From positions 1 to 64,000 of the forward strand of contig CAYPTY010000003.1 in assembly GCA_964413935.1 (NCBI GenBank): a stretch of DNA of 64,000 nucleotides. The letters are read 5' to 3'. Positions within the stretch are counted from its first letter, which is position 1. Each line of letters opens with the position of its first letter. Positions 9,098 to 17,708 of the stretch are shown one piece after another. The DNA comes from CAYPTY01 sp964413935. GTDB lineage: Bacteria > Bacteroidota > Rhodothermia > Balneolales > Balneolaceae. The position numbers and the translations under genes are program-made. The notes below the pieces were generated by a model. That model searched no databases. It had not been told where the DNA came from and saw only the letters and a program-made list of their open reading frames with translations.

Positions 9098-9655
9098 ATG
9101 AAAAAAGAGCATTTCTTTCAGTACAACAGTGCCAGTTATAAAGAGTTATTTCGTTCATTTAAAAATGATGAGCTAAAGGGTGAGTTGCTTTTACTGGCTG
9201 GAGTTAATGGACAGCTTCGCAAACAGTGTATGGACGAAATCAGCAGAGAGATTATTGGCGAACCCATTATCCAGCCACTGGAAGAAATTATCGTCAAAAA
9301 TGAAGAAGAGAGTTTTGATCGAACGGATGCCTTTTTTGATACCCTGCCTGATAACCCCGAATTGTTGATCTTCACTAATGGTGAGCAATTGAATGGGGTG
9401 TATACAGGATTCACCTATTCTGTTGTTAAATATGCAAGTCCTCAGGAGAAACACTTTCTCAAACGACTTAAAGAAGTAAACTGCCTCAAAGTTATCGATT
9501 TCGAGGACACCTACTCCCTCGATGAAACCATAGTAAGGCATTCCAAGGCTGTGATTACCTTTAATCCGCCCACATCACCCATTGAACGCTTCTTCTGGCA
9601 CCTAAGTCAGTTCAGGGTGAACGGATCGAGGTTGCCTACCAAGCGGCCGGCCTGA
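9098..9655 (+). CDS. Protein of unknown function upstream of a MATE transporter
   Basis: I do not recognise this 185-residue protein. I start it at the ATG at 9098 (MKKEHFFQYN...); an in-frame TTG at 9053 would only add a Ser/Thr/Asn-rich leader. It has no signal peptide or membrane segment. It alternates hydrophobic strands and charged helices (ELLLLAGVNGQL, PELLIFTNGEQL, LKVIDFED), as in a small alpha/beta protein, and ends in a basic tail. A P-loop is absent. Its TGA stop overlaps the MATE start (TGATG), so the two are translationally coupled, with a SUI1 gene following. Confidence 0.6.
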   Translation: MKKEHFFQYNSASYKELFRSFKNDELKGELLLLAGVNGQLRKQCMDEISREIIGEPIIQPLEEIIVKNEEESFDRTDAFFDTLPDNPELLIFTNGEQLNGVYTGFTYSVVKYASPQEKHFLKRLKEVNCLKVIDFEDTYSLDETIVRHSKAVITFNPPTSPIERFFWHLSQFRVNGSRLPTKRPA

Positions 9656-11061
9656 TGCCCTCCAAAAATATCGGTCTTCAATCGCTCTGGAATGATGTAA
9701 AAGAATCACTTTCAGGGGTAGAAAGGGACTACACCTCAGGCAGTATCTGGAAAGCCATTATGATGCTGTCCATCCCAATGGTACTGGAAATGTTCATGGA
9801 ATCCATTTTTGCGGTCGTGGACATTTTTTTTGTCTCCAAACTTGGGGCTGAGGCTGTTGCTACCGTTGGTATTACAGAATCACTGCTTACCCTTTTATAT
9901 GCTATAGCCATTGGCCTTAGCATGGGAACTACAGCTATTGTTTCCCGAAGAATTGGAGAAAGGGATTCGGTACAAGCATCACTTGCTGGTTCTCAATCCA
10001 TACTCCTTGGCATCAGTTTGTCGCTGCCCATTGCTTTTATTGGTTTATTCTTTGCCCCCGAACTGCTTGGGTTGATGGGAGCAAGTGATAGCATGATTCA
10101 GAATTTTGCCCTCTACCCTGCCGTCATGTTTGCGACTAATGCGGTAATTATGCTGCTGTTTGTGAATAACGCGATCTTCAGAGGCGCTGGTGATGCATCG
10201 ATCGCCATGAAAGCGTTATGGCTGGCTAACGGGATAAATATTATTCTGGATCCCATACTTATTTTCGGTTGGTGGATTTTTCCTGAACTGGGGATTCTGG
10301 GCGCTGCTGTTGCCACCAGTATAGGGCGTGGAATTGGCGTGATATACCAATTCTATTGCTTCAGTAGTGAAAGCAGTCGCATACGGATTATTTTAAGGCA
10401 TCTTAAAGCCGACTGGAAGGTTATCAAAAACTTAGTTCGCATCTCTCTGGGCGGAATTGGGCAGTTTATCATTGCCACCTCCAGCTGGATCGGCATGGTA
10501 CGGATCATGGCGGAATTCGGCAGCATTGCCCTGGCGGGTTACACTATAGCTGTGCGAATTATCATCTTTTCCATTCTGCCATCATGGGGCATGAGTAATG
10601 CAGCAGCGACTCTGGTGGGGCAAAATCTCGGGGCAGGTGAACCTGACCGGGCGGCTAAATCAGCTTGGTATTCTGCCTATGTAAATGTAGCCTTTCTTAT
10701 GGTACTAGGAATTACATTTAATCTTTTCTCAGAGTTCTTTATTCGTTTGTTCACCTCAGATATTGATGTAATTGCCGTAGGTGCACGGTCCCTTCGTATC
10801 ATCAGCTACGGATACTTAATTTATGGTTTTGGAATGGTGATGATGCAGGCTTTTAACGGAGCCGGAGATACCAAAACACCAACCATCATCAATTTCTTTT
10901 GTTTCTGGTTGTTTGAAATACCTCTGGCCTATTTCCTGGCCATTAATCTAGGTTGGGAAATTGAAGGTGTTTTATGGAGTATTGTGATTGCGGAGACCCT
11001 TATCGGTTTGATTAGTATATTCCTGTTTAAACAAGGAAAATGGAAAACAATACAAGTCTGA
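9655..11061 (+). CDS. MATE family efflux transporter
   Basis: A 468-residue multidrug and toxic compound extrusion protein. It has about twelve membrane segments in two homologous halves; the first begins IMMLSIPMVLEMFMESIFAV and the second near residue 250. The internal repeat features VDIFFVSKLGAEAVATVGI and GDTKTPTIINFF are typical of MATE/DinF-type Na+- or H+-coupled exporters. It is coupled to the unknown gene upstream by an overlapping TGATG and to the SUI1 gene downstream with no spacing. The substrate is unknown. Confidence 0.9.
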   Translation: MPSKNIGLQSLWNDVKESLSGVERDYTSGSIWKAIMMLSIPMVLEMFMESIFAVVDIFFVSKLGAEAVATVGITESLLTLLYAIAIGLSMGTTAIVSRRIGERDSVQASLAGSQSILLGISLSLPIAFIGLFFAPELLGLMGASDSMIQNFALYPAVMFATNAVIMLLFVNNAIFRGAGDASIAMKALWLANGINIILDPILIFGWWIFPELGILGAAVATSIGRGIGVIYQFYCFSSESSRIRIILRHLKADWKVIKNLVRISLGGIGQFIIATSSWIGMVRIMAEFGSIALAGYTIAVRIIIFSILPSWGMSNAAATLVGQNLGAGEPDRAAKSAWYSAYVNVAFLMVLGITFNLFSEFFIRLFTSDIDVIAVGARSLRIISYGYLIYGFGMVMMQAFNGAGDTKTPTIINFFCFWLFEIPLAYFLAINLGWEIEGVLWSIVIAETLIGLISIFLFKQGKWKTIQV

Positions 11062-11286
11062 ATGAAGGTTAAGGTACAGCTGGATACCTCCGGTCGTAGA
11101 GGTAAAAAAGTAACCGTAGTTAAGGGAATCACTCACAATCCACAGGTCATTGAAAAACTGACCCTGGAATTAAAACGGCAATGTGGTTCGGGTGGAACCA
11201 TCAAGGGAAAAACCATTGAGCTGCAGGGTGATCATGTACAGAAAGTAAAAGATTACCTGCAAAAAGACGGATACCAGGTTAGTTAA
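11062..11286 (+). CDS. SUI1/eIF1-like translation factor (YciH family), short form
   Basis: A 74-residue basic protein carrying the SUI1 fold: RRGKKVTVVKGI, then a helix (VIEKLTLELKRQCGSGGTIKG), then IELQGDHVQKVKDYLQKDGY. The loop CGSGGT corresponds to the conserved eIF1 tip segment. Bacterial YciH proteins are usually about 105-110 residues; this one begins directly at the core domain. eIF1 monitors start-codon choice; bacterial homologues are thought to do similarly, but their role is poorly established. The start codon follows the MATE stop codon with zero spacing. Confidence 0.85.
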   Translation: MKVKVQLDTSGRRGKKVTVVKGITHNPQVIEKLTLELKRQCGSGGTIKGKTIELQGDHVQKVKDYLQKDGYQVS

Positions 11287-11287
11287 A

Positions 11288-11779
11288 TCACAAACTAACT
11301 TTACTCTCCTGTCGGGGATCCAGGTCATAAAGAGAGGACGCGGATGCCTGAACAGTTTTATACCATTCATTGCCAAATTTGTCATTAATGGCATAAAAGT
11401 CCGCAAAATCCGGTTTGCGCAAATTCATCTTCCATTCATTGTTTTTGGGTTTGAACTGAGGATCAATACGCTGAAGTTGATGGTAAATCACCATTTCCCG
11501 TGTTTTACTGTCCAGGATGTCCCACAGTTCACCTGAAACTTCGATCAGGTAATCATTGCCTGAATAATATTTCACTTCCCGTGTAGCTTTGATACACTTT
11601 GCAGCTTTCAGCTTTGAAATATTGGGATACACCAGGAAATACCCGATCTCAGCAGGTCCGAAATCGAGCTTATATTTTTCCATGATGTCTTTGGCTATTT
11701 TCTCGATTTCAGGCGACTCCATCAGCTGTTTATCGCTTGAAATGGTTTCAGCTGGGTTCAGATAATCGTTTTCCGGCAT
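11288..11779 (-). CDS. Metallopeptidase-like protein with degenerate active site
   Basis: A 163-residue cytoplasmic protein whose layout recalls the 'putative phage metallopeptidase' family. A helix (EIEKIAKDIMEKY) is followed by a strand region (IGYFLVYPNISKLKAAKCIKA), YLIEVSGELWDIL, a helix with the expected zinc site, and NEWKM...FADFYAINDKFG. Where active members have a HExxH-type motif, this one reads HQLQR. The catalytic Glu is Gln and the second His is Arg, so zinc-dependent proteolysis is unlikely. The family assignment comes from remembered pattern similarity and is moderate. It converges with the SUI1 gene. Confidence 0.55.
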   Translation of the reverse strand: MPENDYLNPAETISSDKQLMESPEIEKIAKDIMEKYKLDFGPAEIGYFLVYPNISKLKAAKCIKATREVKYYSGNDYLIEVSGELWDILDSKTREMVIYHQLQRIDPQFKPKNNEWKMNLRKPDFADFYAINDKFGNEWYKTVQASASSLYDLDPRQESKVSL

Positions 11780-11868
11780 TTATTCAGTTTGGTAGGTTAA
11801 CATTCGGGCATTAAATATAGAGAGAAATCAGCTTTTCCCGGGTCTTTTTTATTGACTATTTTTTCGAT

Positions 11869-12273
11869 GTGAAAAGCATATCAGGCATATTAGGTGGGTA
11901 TATGTCCATCATCTTTCTTGAGGGTTTCTGCAGACTTGTAATATCCGTGTATCATCGAATTCCGATATCTTTCAGTGGTTTAGAAGCCTTTCCCTCCAAT
12001 GGATGGTATATATTTTTTCTTCTGCTGATGTTTATCATTGGAGGCTTCGGAAGCATGCTAACCTGCACCATTGCCGGTTTTGATTACTTCCGCCACAGCA
12101 CAAGCCTTGCAGGGCTGTTTTTAATTACCCGGGGACTATCTGAATTGATTATGGCATCCAGCAGTGAATACCTGCCGGTATCATTTATCCTGCTTTCCGC
12201 TTTAGGTGGTATGTTTGCGGGATATCTGCTGATTAAGCGCCTGCACGGTAATCAAATGGCCTCCGAGAACTAA
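11869..12273 (+). CDS. Small multi-spanning membrane protein, function unknown
   Basis: A 134-residue protein with four hydrophobic segments (about residues 8-28, 44-68, 80-98 and 102-122). It ends in a charged KRLHGNQMASEN tail, probably cytoplasmic. The GTG at 11869 gives a full first helix; an ATG at 11902 would shorten it. I do not recognise a family. It converges with plsC, the two stop codons overlapping by four bases. Confidence 0.55.
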   Translation: MKSISGILGGYMSIIFLEGFCRLVISVYHRIPISFSGLEAFPSNGWYIFFLLLMFIIGGFGSMLTCTIAGFDYFRHSTSLAGLFLITRGLSELIMASSSEYLPVSFILLSALGGMFAGYLLIKRLHGNQMASEN

Positions 12274-13037
12274 TTCTCGGCTTTTAACAGTGCATCCACT
12301 GAGCTCAGCGGTAATTTCCTTAAATCAGAAAGTTCATTCAGGTACATTTGCCGTGTGGATTCTATCAGTTCGGGAACCTCGTCTTTATGCAGATGGGAGG
12401 TTTTTATGGGTTCCAAAACTTTCAATCGTATCTGATCTGCATGGCCAAACTTCCAGGAATTTTTTGGCAAGCAATTCTGTGATCCATCAATAACCAGAGG
12501 CAGTATTTCCACCTTATTCCGAACAGCCAGATCAAAGGCTCCTTTTGCAAAACGTCCAAGCTTACCGTTTTTTGATCGGGTGCCCTCGGGAAAGTACATG
12601 ACCGAACAATTACGCTTCAGGAAATAAACCGCCTGCCGGTAGGTTTGAGTACCCCGGGATTTGGATGCACGGTCAACGGCTATATCTTTCGCCATCGACA
12701 TCATCCAGCCAGTAACCGGAACTTTGAAGAGCTCGATTTTACTGATCCATTTCATTTCCCAGTTCAGCAGGGAAATAATGGGGATGTCAGCGTTGGAAAG
12801 ATGATTGCAAATAAACACATAGGGTTTACGATCATCAATTTCCTTGTTTCCGACTATGGTAACGTTCCAGGATGGATTTATCGCAACAATCATATTGCCC
12901 AGTTTGCGGAAAATCTTACCCGTCCGATATTTAACCGGATCCCGATCGAATAAGTAGGTGATAGTTACGACAGGCAGCCAGATAATCATTAGAAATATGA
13001 TCGCTGCCCAGATCAGTGCGGACTGAAGCGTCCTCAA
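12270..13037 (-). CDS. plsC: 1-acyl-sn-glycerol-3-phosphate acyltransferase (PlsC family)
   Basis: A 255-residue acyltransferase that transfers an acyl chain to lysophosphatidate to make phosphatidate at the inner membrane. An N-terminal hydrophobic anchor (about 5-30) precedes the catalytic HX4D motif NHLSNAD near residue 82 and the substrate-binding FPEGTRSKNG near 150. PLVIDGS in the third block also fits the family. The start is TTG at 13037; the next in-frame ATG (12989) would cut the membrane anchor in half. The alkaline phosphatase stop lies seven bases upstream, so the two may be co-transcribed. Confidence 0.9.
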   Translation of the reverse strand: MRTLQSALIWAAIIFLMIIWLPVVTITYLFDRDPVKYRTGKIFRKLGNMIVAINPSWNVTIVGNKEIDDRKPYVFICNHLSNADIPIISLLNWEMKWISKIELFKVPVTGWMMSMAKDIAVDRASKSRGTQTYRQAVYFLKRNCSVMYFPEGTRSKNGKLGRFAKGAFDLAVRNKVEILPLVIDGSQNCLPKNSWKFGHADQIRLKVLEPIKTSHLHKDEVPELIESTRQMYLNELSDLRKLPLSSVDALLKAEN

Positions 13038-13044
13038 AATGATC

Positions 13045-14205
13045 TTATTTAATCTCCATGCCGAGTATGAGAGCTACCATCACACCCACCTCAGAATTTT
13101 CGTGCCACCCACTGAATTGCAGAGATTGAGGTCCATAGGCCATTAATGGCACGGGAATACCTGTGTGATTACCTGTTGTCCATGCAATTTCCATATCACT
13201 TCCGCCATTTAATCCTTTCTGCATGGTCATGCCACCGGTTCCATGATCGGCTGTGATCACAACCAGAGTCTCACCGTCCTCAACGGCAAAATCCAGCACA
13301 ACACCTATAGATTCATCGAAACTCTGAACTTCTCGCATCACATACGCTGCATCATTCCCATGGCCACCCCAGTCAATCTGGCTGCCCTCCACCATCAGGA
13401 AGAAACCATTGTCATTCACCTTGAGCATATCCAGGGCTTTTGAGGTCATTTCAGCCAGTGTTGGCTCATTTTCAGCATGGGTGAGTCCGCCAGTTGCAAA
13501 CATACCCAGAAGTTTGTCCCCTTTGGCCGTTTTCATGGTTTCAGCTGTTTCGACATAGGTATAACCATTTGAGCTGAACTCCCGGATCAGGTTTTTATCA
13601 TCTTCTCTTTTACTGTTTTCTACTGATTGAGGAATGAAATATTCAGTGCCCCCACCCAGAAATACTTCAACTCCTGAGGATAAAAACTGCTCAGCGATTT
13701 GTGACTTCATCCCACGATCTGAAACGTGAGCTGCATAGGAAGCAGGTGTTGCATGTGTTATTCCAGAGGTTACTACGAGACCTGTGCTCATCCCCTGTTC
13801 TTCGGCATGCTCAAGTATGGTTTTACAGGGCGAACCATCAGGCAGCATCGCGATCATACGATTGTTTGTTTTTTTTCCGCATGAATAGGCAGTAGCTCCT
13901 GATGCGGAATCCGTGATAAGGTTATCGCTGGCATAGGTTTTAACCAATCCAATCACAGGCAGACGCTGAATATTCAATAATCCCTCTTTGCCAACCAAGT
14001 GAAGTTGTCCACTTGAAATTTGTGCCAGGCCAGTACCGTCACCAATCATGAATATGACATTTTTGACTTTCTGGCTGTCAACCAGGGGGAGCTTTTCTTT
14101 GGTTTCCTTTGACTCTGAAACACTGATTACGGTCTTGGACTCATCCTGCGCAATACAACTGCTGATGATGAAAATGGATAGAAATAATGTAGTTACTATT
14201 CTCAT
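13045..14205 (-). CDS. Alkaline phosphatase (PhoA superfamily), exported
   Basis: A 386-residue phosphomonoesterase with a signal peptide (FLSIFIISSCIA, possible lipobox SSC near residue 17). Metal and active-site motifs are all present: FMIGDGTGLAQ near 53, the nucleophile region DSASGATAYSCG near 100, EGSQIDWGGHGNDA near 272, ITADHGTGGM near 317, and the late TGNHTGIPVP. Expected in the periplasm or tethered to a membrane, releasing phosphate from organic esters. No Pho box was identifiable upstream. It is followed by plsC after seven bases. Confidence 0.92.
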   Translation of the reverse strand: MRIVTTLFLSIFIISSCIAQDESKTVISVSESKETKEKLPLVDSQKVKNVIFMIGDGTGLAQISSGQLHLVGKEGLLNIQRLPVIGLVKTYASDNLITDSASGATAYSCGKKTNNRMIAMLPDGSPCKTILEHAEEQGMSTGLVVTSGITHATPASYAAHVSDRGMKSQIAEQFLSSGVEVFLGGGTEYFIPQSVENSKREDDKNLIREFSSNGYTYVETAETMKTAKGDKLLGMFATGGLTHAENEPTLAEMTSKALDMLKVNDNGFFLMVEGSQIDWGGHGNDAAYVMREVQSFDESIGVVLDFAVEDGETLVVITADHGTGGMTMQKGLNGGSDMEIAWTTGNHTGIPVPLMAYGPQSLQFSGWHENSEVGVMVALILGMEIK

Positions 14206-14269
14206 GGTATTATTGGCTTTGAAATTCGTCCCAATATAACGGGGATTGCTTTAAATGTCTGTTATCAAA

Positions 14270-15748
14270 TCAAGAAAAGAAACTCCGGATAAAGCCCCAG
14301 AAGCCTTTTGGGTGTTTTACCGGTTTATCCGGTTTTCGCATAGTAGCTGTCTCGTGGCGATTAATCTCAAGTCGTTTTGGGCTGCGGCCAGAACTTCGGT
14401 GCCCATCGTTTTTGTCAGTCTTTCCAGGGTTTTTGTCACTTGAAGAAGATGACCGGGGTGGTTTTGTCTCCTGATGCGTGTTTTTAGCACTGTCCTGATT
14501 TTGTGGCTTCGGTGTGTCTTTATCGCTGCCCTTCTGTTCAGACCGATCTCCAGATGTTTCCTTCGGTTTCTGATCTGTTTCCTTCTTGCTTGTTTTCTGT
14601 GTTTTGGAGCTGGATGAAGACTTGCTGTTTTTATTCTTGATGTGCTCAGGACGGTGCTTTCTCTCTATATCCGGTACTTTCTGCTCAATTGCTTTGAAGA
14701 GATTGCCGTCGTTCCGATTCACAAAGGTAATGGCCAATCCGGTTTTATCGTATCGTCCCGTTCTACCAATGCGATGAATGTAATCTTCCGGTGATTTCGG
14801 GGCATCGTAATTCACAATCAGTGATACATCATCAATGTCTATACCTCTGGCGAGAACGTCAGTTGCTACGATGATTTTAACCTTACCCGTTTTAAATTCG
14901 TGCAGAGCCTGGTTTCGCTCATTCTGATCCCGATCACCATGAATGGTAGCCACTTCCATCCCTATTTTCTTGAGATCTTTACCAATGAGTTCTGTTCCTC
15001 TTTTCGTTGAACTGAATACAATGCAGGAAGTCCATTTGTAGCTTTGCAGAATATGTTCGATCAGATCAAGTTTCTGATAGTTTGGAACAAAATAAACCTC
15101 CTGTTTTACCGAATCCGCTGCTTTTGATTTTTCGATCTCGATTTTAACCGGATCATTCATGATTTCATCAATCAGGCTTTGTATTTCATCCGGGATAGTG
15201 GCAGAGAAAAGTAGATTCTGCCTTTTATCGGGCAGATGTTTTAGAATATGTTTGATATCGGGAAGGAAACCCATGTCAAGCATACGGTCTGCTTCGTCCA
15301 GAACCAGATAGCGAAGATTGCTGAAATCGATGTTCATCACCCTCATCTGATCCATCAGCCTGCCCGGCGTAGCAACAATGATATCCACACCAGAACGGAT
15401 GCTGTCGGCCTGTTTTCCAAAATCCTCTCCACCAATGATGGTAGCAGATCCTATACCCGTATGATAACCAAGAGCAAATATCTGCTCATCTATTTGAGTT
15501 GCCAGTTCTCTTGTTGGTGAGATAATAAGTGCTTTCACACCTTCAGAGGGATTTTTAACAATCTGGTCCAGGATGGGGATCACAAACGCCCCTGTCTTGC
15601 CTGAACCGGTTTTTGCTGAACCAAGGACGTCCCGGCCTTTTAATGCTTCTGGTATACTTTGTTCCTGTATGGGGGTAGTTTCAGTGTATTGAACGTCATT
15701 AAGTCCTGCTATGACGCTATCTGACAAGTCTAAGTCTGTAAATTTCAA
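14270..15748 (-). CDS. DEAD-box ATP-dependent RNA helicase
   Basis: A 492-residue RNA helicase of the RhlE/DeaD type. In order: Q motif (TPIQEQSIPEAL), Walker A AKTGSGKT near 46, PTRELA, DEAD near 151, SAT near 182, then ARGID and the arginine finger HRIGRTGR near 325. After about residue 365 comes a long low-complexity tail rich in Ser, Lys, Asp and Pro, typical of RNA-binding extensions. It ends in a hydrophobic motif (GFWGFIRSFFS). The start is TTG at 15748, which gives the usual MKFTDL-like N-terminus; no in-frame ATG is nearby. It is divergent from the FKBP gene. Confidence 0.93.
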   Translation of the reverse strand: MKFTDLDLSDSVIAGLNDVQYTETTPIQEQSIPEALKGRDVLGSAKTGSGKTGAFVIPILDQIVKNPSEGVKALIISPTRELATQIDEQIFALGYHTGIGSATIIGGEDFGKQADSIRSGVDIIVATPGRLMDQMRVMNIDFSNLRYLVLDEADRMLDMGFLPDIKHILKHLPDKRQNLLFSATIPDEIQSLIDEIMNDPVKIEIEKSKAADSVKQEVYFVPNYQKLDLIEHILQSYKWTSCIVFSSTKRGTELIGKDLKKIGMEVATIHGDRDQNERNQALHEFKTGKVKIIVATDVLARGIDIDDVSLIVNYDAPKSPEDYIHRIGRTGRYDKTGLAITFVNRNDGNLFKAIEQKVPDIERKHRPEHIKNKNSKSSSSSKTQKTSKKETDQKPKETSGDRSEQKGSDKDTPKPQNQDSAKNTHQETKPPRSSSSSDKNPGKTDKNDGHRSSGRSPKRLEINRHETATMRKPDKPVKHPKGFWGFIRSFFS

Positions 15749-15879
15749 TGGATGATCTATGAACAGTTAATTTATTCGGCGCGTGAATATACTTACAATT
15801 TCAAGAATTTATTCCACTTTGTTATGAATTCCCCTTACTTTCTTCGCGCAAACCAGCAATCAAACAAAATTAATTTCGA

Positions 15880-16575
15880 ATGAAGTTCAAACCAACCGCA
15901 ATTACCGTCTTTTCTGTATTTAGCATTCTATTCATCACATCCTGCGCAGATCAGGGTGGATATGTACCCTCAGACAATTTAAACACCCGAGTAGACAGCG
16001 TGAGCTATGCACTTGGTTACCAGAATGGCCTTTTCCTCAGTGATGAAGGTGTTGAAGATCTTGAAACCTCAAAATATCTGTCTGGATTCCTGAGTGCCCT
16101 TGTAGATTCAACAGCTAAGATGTCTGACAGTGAGATGGCTATCATTATCAATGACTTTCGCACTGAACTGCGTGATAAAGTGGTAGAAGCCAATAAAACT
16201 GAAGGCCAGGATTTTCTCGAAGAAAATCTTCAGAACGAAGATATCATGGAAACTGAAAGCGGACTGCAGTATAAAGTCATAGAGGAAGGATCCGGTGACC
16301 GCCCAACCGCAACAAGTACGGTAAAAGTAAATTATGAAGGCCGACTCATTGACGGTACTATTTTTGACAGCTCTTACCAGCGTGGAGAACCCATTGAGTT
16401 TCCGTTGAACCGTGTAATTAAAGGATGGACCGAAGGTTTACAGTTAATGCGCGAAGGTGCAACCTATGAACTCTATATCCCATCGGAACTTGGATATGGT
16501 AATCAGGGTGCCGGTCAGGTAATTAAACCAGGCGCTACCCTGATCTTCAAAGTTGAATTGTTGGAGGTTAAGTAA
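15880..16575 (+). CDS. FKBP-type peptidyl-prolyl isomerase lipoprotein (FkpA/Mip-like)
   Basis: A 231-residue periplasmic prolyl isomerase. The signal peptide ends in the lipobox FITSC (Cys near residue 22). An FKBP N-terminal dimerisation domain (about 35-115, starting VSYALGYQNG) and a C-terminal FKBP domain (about 130-231) follow. FKBP active-site residues are visible in VNYEGRLIDGTIFDSSYQRG, FPLNRVIKGW and YELYIPSELGYG. It probably assists folding of envelope proteins. The gene stands alone, with a likely terminator about 118 bp downstream. Confidence 0.92.
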   Translation: MKFKPTAITVFSVFSILFITSCADQGGYVPSDNLNTRVDSVSYALGYQNGLFLSDEGVEDLETSKYLSGFLSALVDSTAKMSDSEMAIIINDFRTELRDKVVEANKTEGQDFLEENLQNEDIMETESGLQYKVIEEGSGDRPTATSTVKVNYEGRLIDGTIFDSSYQRGEPIEFPLNRVIKGWTEGLQLMREGATYELYIPSELGYGNQGAGQVIKPGATLIFKVELLEVK

Positions 16576-17001
16576 GTTTATAAAATTCTATACTTATCTA
16601 ATCCCTGAAAATGGCATATTGAGGAATAAGAAAAGGGCTGGCTATCAACCAAACCCTTAACTATACGTTGGCTTTTTCGGGGTACAAAATGGGGATATAG
16701 CTTAAACAGTTATATCCTTTTTTATTTCAAAATTCTGTGTTTGTTTCGTAAAAATTAAGAAGGGACGAATCTTTCGTTGTTTGTACTCAGTAATCTTAAA
16801 CCCAATAACAGGATATTGCCATGTTTTGTTTACAAGAACAGTTTTACGGCATGTTGTTACAAATTCATTTGGGTTAAAAAAACACTCCATTTGCTACACA
16901 GAACGATTGCTTCACTGATTTATTCCAGCTTACATCTTAAGCAATTATCGGCAGGGAATTTTTAAAACCTAAGTGAATTTAAAAGCTAGTCACTTAGCGC
17001 C
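16576..17001. other. Intergenic region, 426 bp
   Basis: AT-rich convergent spacer between the FKBP gene and the CheY-like gene. Apart from the terminator-like hairpin at 16693-16723 I see no convincing gene or RNA. Short open frames here have no composition or start signal to support them. Confidence 0.6.
16693..16723 (+). terminator. Probable terminator downstream of the FKBP gene
   Basis: GGATATA (16693-16699) and its perfect complement TATATCC (16711-16717) flank an 11-base loop and are followed by six T. The stem is AT-rich and therefore weak. Confidence 0.5.
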
Positions 17002-17397
17002 CTATTCCTCGGTCTTATTTTCCTCTTCGGTGCCAAACACCCGGTTTACTACCTCTCGGAGTTTTTCCTCCGTAACAGGTTTTACCAGAAAATCTGAGTT
17101 ACTGATGGCCATTGCTCTTTCTTTACTTTCGGCATCAGAGTTACCGGTAATGAAGATGATGGGAACATCGGAGAACTCACGAATTTTTTGAGAAGCAGTG
17201 ATTCCATCCATGTTTCCCTGCAGCTTAATATCCATGATAACTACATCGGGAGAGTATTTGCGTACCAGCTCAACCGCCGACTTACCGTCTTTGATCTCCC
17301 CTACTGTGTGAAAAACCATTTTCTGCAGGTAGTTTTCATACAGAATGGACATGATGAGATTATCTTCTACAATGATGGCCTTCTTATTGATTTGCAT
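17002..17397 (-). CDS. CheY-like single-domain response regulator
   Basis: A 131-residue stand-alone receiver domain. The acidic pocket E11-D12, phosphoacceptor D56 in VIMDIKL, Thr84 in FITGNSD and Lys106 in FLVKPV are all present, so it should be phosphorylatable. After residue 120 there is only a short acidic tail and no output domain; the LKLQGNMDGI spacing is of the type seen in PAS/HK-linked receivers. It lies 33 bp after the ribbon-helix-helix gene, and ParA precedes that, so all three may be one transcript. An Hpt protein and a kinase are encoded on the other strand nearby and are candidate partners. Confidence 0.88.
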   Translation of the reverse strand: MQINKKAIIVEDNLIMSILYENYLQKMVFHTVGEIKDGKSAVELVRKYSPDVVIMDIKLQGNMDGITASQKIREFSDVPIIFITGNSDAESKERAMAISNSDFLVKPVTEEKLREVVNRVFGTEEENKTEE

Positions 17398-17430
17398 GAT
17401 CCCGAGTAATTAGATGAACGTCCTGTTTAT

Positions 17431-17703
17431 TTAGTCTTCCGTATTTTCATCCTGATCCAGGGTATGTTTCAGCATTTCGGAAACCAGTCCTGAACAGGAA
17501 GTATTTTTTTCAGCAGCAATATGCTTGATCTGGTCGATGGTTTCCTCTTCCAGATAATAGCTAACTACTTTTTTGTTAATCTTTTTGGTCACATCCTTTT
17601 CTTTATCCTTATCCGGATCTGTTGATCGGATAAAATCAAAAGAGGATTTCCCCAGCATACTGTATGACAGGGGATTATGACCTAAACTCTTTTTTTTCGA
17701 CAT
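17431..17703 (-). CDS. Ribbon-helix-helix type protein, partner of ParA
   Basis: A 90-residue protein with a basic, probably disordered N-terminus (about 1-45). A short ribbon-helix-helix-like domain (KVVSYYLEEETIDQIKHIAAEKNTS with SGLVSEMLKHTL) follows, ending in an acidic tail. Small RHH proteins with a flexible N-terminus act as the DNA-binding, ATPase-stimulating partners of type Ib ParA proteins (ParG-like). The gene begins five bases after the parA stop. The centromere-binding role is inferred from this arrangement; it could equally be a cargo adaptor. Confidence 0.65.
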   Translation of the reverse strand: MSKKKSLGHNPLSYSMLGKSSFDFIRSTDPDKDKEKDVTKKINKKVVSYYLEEETIDQIKHIAAEKNTSCSGLVSEMLKHTLDQDENTED

Positions 17704-17708
17704 AGTGC

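Noticed and set aside
16702..16965. Short open frames between the FKBP and CheY-like genes
   Set aside because: They overlap each other and the terminator, are AT-rich, and show no coding bias or start signal.
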